Shown in pieces: positions 61,188 to 64,000 of a stretch of 64,000 nucleotides of DNA. Position 1 is the stretch's first letter, and every line of letters begins with the position of its first letter. Source of the DNA: Microbispora catharanthi (GTDB taxonomy: Bacteria > Actinomycetota > Actinomycetes > Streptosporangiales > Streptosporangiaceae); assembly GCF_006334915.2 (NCBI RefSeq), contig NZ_VDMA02000005.1, forward strand, positions 412,013 to 476,012. The letters run 5' to 3'. The notes beneath the pieces were generated by a model. It did not search any database. It worked only from the letters and a program-made list of their open reading frames with translations, and was not told the origin of the DNA. The translations under genes and the position numbers were made by a program.

Positions 61188-61290
61188 GACGGGTTCTTCC
61201 TCCATCTGGGATTACGCGTGGAATGGCGCGGCCGGCCCGACACAGACCCCGGCGCTCCACCGCACCGCATTCTGCCTGAGCCTATCTCAA

Positions 61291-61302
61291 TGGTCTAGAC
61301 CA
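61291..61302. promoter_or_regulatory. DasR-like operator (dre) upstream of pfkA
   Basis: TGGTCTAGACCA is a perfect 12-bp palindrome and equals the core of the DasR responsive element. It covers the -35 (TAGACC) of a candidate pfkA promoter whose -10 is CAGAAT 17 bases further. Confidence 0.6.
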
Positions 61303-61409
61303 AAAGGAGAGGCTACGCCACCCGGCCGACCAGACCAACCCAGTCTCGCACGGCGAGACCGCCCGCGTCGTGAGAGGCGTCTTCCCAACGGCGCTCCGCG
61401 GTTCTATGT

Positions 61410-61422
61410 TTGACTGCGTCAA
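61410..61422. promoter_or_regulatory. candidate operator of the MarR-GNAT gene
   Basis: TTGAC-TGC-GTCAA is a perfect inverted repeat 28 bases before the gene's ATG. Confidence 0.45.
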
Positions 61423-61450
61423 CCATTTCCTTGAGATAGGCAAGGGAAAA

Positions 61451-62359
61451 ATGGACATCGTTCCGGAAGTCCGTGCGTTCAACCGCTTCTACACGTCCGT
61501 CATCGGCGTGCTCGGGGCGGGAATGCACGACACCTCCTACTCCCTGACCGAGGCGCGGGTGCTGTTCGAACTCGGCACCACGGAGGCGGCCGACGCCGCG
61601 GACATCAGGACCATGCTCGGTCTCGACCCCGGCTACCTGAGCCGGATCCTCGCCAGGTTCGAGAGCGACGGGCTCGTGTCCCGGGAGCGGTCGGCGGAGG
61701 ACGCCCGCCGCCAGGTCGTGCGGCTCACCCCCAAGGGCCGCGACACCTTCGCCGTGCTCGACCGGCGCTCGGCCGCCGAGATCGAGACCCTGCTGGCGAA
61801 GCTGACCGATCCCGAACGCCGGCGGCTCGTCTCCGCGATGGGCGCCGTGCGGAGCCTGCTTGAGCCCGCCGAGCGGCGCGAGCCGTACGTGATCAGGCCG
61901 CCGCGGGCGGGCGACCTCGGCTGGGTGGTGCACCGGCACGGGGCCCTCTACAGCGAGGAGTACGGCTGGGGCGCCGCGTTCGAGGCCCTGGTCGCGCGGA
62001 TCGTCGCCGAGTACGTCGAGGACCACGACCCCCGCCGGGAGGCGTGCTGGATCGCCGAGGTGCGCGGCGAGCCGGTGGGGTGCGTCTTCTGCGTGCGCAA
62101 GGACGACACGACGGCCCAGCTCCGCCTGCTGCTGGTCGAGCCGTCCGCGCGCGGCATGGGCATCGGCGGGCGGCTGGTCGAGGAGTGCCTGCGCTTCGCC
62201 GCGGCGGCCGGCTACCGGCGGATCACGCTCTGGACCCGCGACGTGCTCGCGAGCGCCCGCCAGATCTACCAGGCCGCGGGGTTCGAACTGGTGGAGCAAC
62301 ACTTGAGCGAGGAGACGGGCATCCCCGTCAACGATCAGGTTTGGGCCAGGGACCTGTGA
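61451..62359 (+). CDS. MarR-type regulator fused to a GNAT acetyltransferase
   Basis: A 302-aa two-domain protein. Residues 1-140 form a MarR winged helix (DIRTMLGLDPGYLSRILARFESDGLVSRERSAEDARRQVVRLT in pattern, recognition helix about residue 60). Residues 150-302 are a GNAT domain with LRLLLVEPSARGMGIGGRLVEECLRF. The fusion is a known family in which the substrate of the acetyltransferase is often the inducer. A perfect palindrome upstream suggests autoregulation. AAGGG lies just before the ATG at 61451. Confidence 0.9.
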   Translation: MDIVPEVRAFNRFYTSVIGVLGAGMHDTSYSLTEARVLFELGTTEAADAADIRTMLGLDPGYLSRILARFESDGLVSRERSAEDARRQVVRLTPKGRDTFAVLDRRSAAEIETLLAKLTDPERRRLVSAMGAVRSLLEPAERREPYVIRPPRAGDLGWVVHRHGALYSEEYGWGAAFEALVARIVAEYVEDHDPRREACWIAEVRGEPVGCVFCVRKDDTTAQLRLLLVEPSARGMGIGGRLVEECLRFAAAAGYRRITLWTRDVLASARQIYQAAGFELVEQHLSEETGIPVNDQVWARDL

Positions 62360-62389
62360 CCTTCCGGGTCGGTCCGGGCGATCCCTACC

Positions 62390-63148
62390 ATGATCCCCAT
62401 GCTGGGATCGGCGGGGCGGGGCGCGGGAGCGGTGGCCCTCGCGGTGTGCGTGGCAGGGAGCACGGCGGGGTGCGCGGCCACGGTTGGGCACTCACCACCC
62501 GCTCGCCGGCCGTCCGCCGCCCGCACGGCCGGGGCCGGGGCCCAGACCCCGTTCACGCACAGCGTGGTACGAGTCCGGGGGTTCGCCTCCTCCTGTGACC
62601 AGCGGACGGAGGCGACCGGATTCGTCTACGCGCCCGAGAGGGTCCTGCTCAACGCCCACGTCGTGGCGGGGGTGGACCGCGACCTGGAGGTGGTCCTCGA
62701 CGACGGGCGGCGGTTCGCCGCGCGGGTGGTGGCCTTCGACCCGGAGGTCGACGCCGCCGTCCTGCGGGCACCGGGGCTCACCGCCCAGCCGTTGCGGCTC
62801 ACGAGGGCCGCGAGGACCGCCGCCGTGGTCGTCGGCTACCCCAAGGGTGCGGCCGTCCCAGCCGTGCTCCCCGCCACGGTGCGGCCGGACCAGCCCGCCG
62901 AGTCGTACGACATCTACGACCGCAAACGGGTGTCGCGGCAGGTCCACCGCTTCCAGGGCGCGGCCGTCACACCCGGTATGTCGGGCGCGCCGCTCGTCAC
63001 CGGCGGAGACCGGGCGATGGGCATGGTCTTCGCGGTGGACATGGACAGGGCCGACGTCGGCTACGCGCTCACCGCGGCCCAGATCGAGGCGGTCGCGGCG
63101 GCGGGCGAGAACGCCATCACCGCCGTCCCGCACGACCCCTGCTCCTAG
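62390..63148 (+). CDS. lipoprotein trypsin-like serine protease
   Basis: A 252-aa exported protease. The signal peptide ends in a lipobox-like AGSTAGC, so the protein may be lipid-anchored. The catalytic triad is visible as His in LLNAHVVAGVD, Asp in DPEVDAAVLRAP and Ser in TPGMSGAPLVTGG (G-x-S-G). The fold resembles the C-terminal protease domain of the mycobacterial acid-resistance protease MarP, without its membrane helices. A Cys pair (FASSCDQ and the C-terminal PCS) could form a disulfide. Substrate unknown. Confidence 0.87.
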   Translation: MIPMLGSAGRGAGAVALAVCVAGSTAGCAATVGHSPPARRPSAARTAGAGAQTPFTHSVVRVRGFASSCDQRTEATGFVYAPERVLLNAHVVAGVDRDLEVVLDDGRRFAARVVAFDPEVDAAVLRAPGLTAQPLRLTRAARTAAVVVGYPKGAAVPAVLPATVRPDQPAESYDIYDRKRVSRQVHRFQGAAVTPGMSGAPLVTGGDRAMGMVFAVDMDRADVGYALTAAQIEAVAAAGENAITAVPHDPCS

Positions 63149-63208
63149 GTCGTGCCTGACAAATCATGGCCCTGCTGCGCGACGGGCAGCATTTGTCAGA
63201 CACTCCTA
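63146..63208. repeat. near-palindromic element after the protease gene
   Basis: TGACAAAT (63157-63164) and ATTTGTCA (63191-63198) are complementary, with an inner GCTGC/GCAGC stem. Flanking sequence continues the match loosely outward to CTAG on the left and CTAA on the right. It may be a terminator, or a short inverted-repeat insertion remnant bounded by YTAR sites. It is the only recognisable feature in the 207-base gap. Confidence 0.5.
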
Positions 63209-63355
63209 AGAGGGCGGATGTCCCTTCCGTCGCTTGCGCTCGAGATCGCGTCGCTCTCTTCGACCGTTCGAACGCCTCATCCACGACCTGCCACCATCGT
63301 GAAGATCACCAACAGCATCCAGGGGAAGCGCCAGAGCCGGAATCGCATAGCCCCA

Positions 63356-63868
63356 TCACGTGGCCGGGGGCCGCAGGCCGAGCCACTGCTCGGCGTCCCA
63401 GGCCTGGAACCGCTCGACCTCGGTGAACCCCAGCTTTGCCGCGAGGCGCATCGAGCCGACGTTGGCGCTCTGGGTGGTGAGCACCACCGGCTCGCCGGGA
63501 AGGGCGCCGTCGAACCAGTCGAGTGCCGCCGCGCACGCCTCGGTGGCGTACCCGAATCCCCACGCTCGCGGCAGGAACAGGTAGCCGAGATCGACCTTCC
63601 CCGCGGCAGCCGGGCGACGGTGCCCGGCTGCTCTCCTGAGCAGGATCTGGCCGATCATCGCCCCGTCGAGCTCGACGACGAAACTCCCGGGCCATCGCTC
63701 GGGCACCTCGGGCATCTCACGCTCAAGCTCGTCACGCGGGCGGGGACCGCCGAGGTAGGTGTGCACCTCTGGCGAGGCGAGCAGCTCGACGAACGTTGCG
63801 CGGTCCCGCGCCTCGGGCTCACGGAGCACGAGCCGCTCGGTCCGGATCAGCTCAGGCGGCCAAGCCAC
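63356..63868 (-). CDS. GNAT-family N-acetyltransferase (RimJ/RimL type)
   Basis: A 170-aa protein. It begins with the RimJ-type strand LIRTERLVLREPEARDRATF, and has VDLGYLFLPRAWGFGYATEACAAALD, with GFGYATEA as the CoA-binding loop (about residues 104-111), followed by SANVGSMRLAAKLGFTEVERF. Substrate unknown. It starts at GTG immediately left of the IS5-type element boundary, so its native promoter may have been separated. Confidence 0.88.
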   Translation of the reverse strand: MAWPPELIRTERLVLREPEARDRATFVELLASPEVHTYLGGPRPRDELEREMPEVPERWPGSFVVELDGAMIGQILLRRAAGHRRPAAAGKVDLGYLFLPRAWGFGYATEACAAALDWFDGALPGEPVVLTTQSANVGSMRLAAKLGFTEVERFQAWDAEQWLGLRPPAT

Positions 63869-63896
63869 ATGTCCTAGGGCGCGTATCGGGTTGTGA

Positions 63897-64000
63897 TCAA
63901 GGGGTGGTCCGGGTGAGGTCTTTGATCCAGATCATCGCAGCGCGGAGGTGGAGGCCGGCGAGGTAGCTCGCAGGAGTCTTGTCGTAGCGGGTGGCGATTC
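63897..64000 (-). mobile_element. C-terminal end of an IS5-family transposase
   Basis: The minus-strand frame ends ATRYDKTPASYLAGLHLRA then MIWIKDLTRTTP and a TGA at 63899-63897, the usual C-terminus of streptomycete IS5-type transposases (IS112-like). The rest lies past the right edge. Just left of the stop the sequence ggcgcgtatcgggttgtgat looks like the element's terminal repeat, preceded by CTAG (63874-63877), the YTAR target expected for this family. Confidence 0.8.

Overview
The window is a high-GC actinomycete chromosome segment, most likely from the Streptosporangiaceae or a near relative. The evidence is strong GC bias, frequent GTG starts, an actinobacterial integration host factor (mIHF), a BldD master regulator with an intact c-di-GMP motif, a PASTA-type Ser/Thr kinase, many probable leaderless starts and uniformly G/C-ending codons. 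It is mostly core chromosome. The only clear mobile DNA is the end of an IS5-type element at the right edge.

Region 1 (1-22.8 kb, all minus strand) holds rsmB (partial), fmt, def, a tandem pair of unrecognised paralogues, priA, metK, a small PH-like protein, coaBC, rpoZ, gmk and mihF. Next comes a nine-gene pyrimidine operon read in the order pyrR-pyrB-pyrC-carA-carB-pyrK-pyrD-pyrF, with four-base stop/start overlaps at many joints and a PyrR-binding-loop-like hairpin just before pyrR. bldD (plus strand) diverges from pyrR.

Region 2 (23.9-38.9 kb) holds arginine deiminase, a HEPN-domain protein with two DNA-damage-type promoter signatures, an L,D-transpeptidase, a YbaK-type deacylase, a GNAT, metF, a polyprenyl diphosphate synthase, thiE, an Rv2175c-like DNA-binding protein, an FAD oxidoreductase and a DHFR-like reductase. 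A TPP riboswitch precedes thiO-thiS-thiG, followed by a PASTA kinase and a NUDIX protein.

Region 3 (39.1-47.1 kb) is a minus-strand purine-degradation operon: uraD, uraH, uricase, two xanthine dehydrogenase subunits (FAD and Fe-S), 8-oxoguanine deaminase, glycerate kinase, allantoinase and allantoicase. It takes xanthine/urate through allantoin to ureidoglycolate and recycles the glyoxylate carbon as phosphoglycerate. The molybdopterin subunit of xanthine dehydrogenase is absent from this operon.

Region 4 (47.3-64 kb) holds endonuclease IV, a gene-free stretch with two C-rich-loop hairpins, and a TetR-controlled ABC exporter. A LytS/LytTR sensor pair is split by an opposite-strand histidine kinase. 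A sulfite-oxidase-fold protein is followed by a DAHP synthase preceded by an aromatic leader peptide and terminator (attenuator). Then come thiI, a NarL/MacS-type two-component pair, a phosphofructokinase with PPi-type residues and a DasR-like site upstream, a MarR-GNAT fusion, a lipoprotein serine protease, a GNAT and the IS5-type transposase end.

No CRISPR array, tRNA, rRNA or prophage was seen. Functional statements rest on motif recognition by eye; no database search was run.
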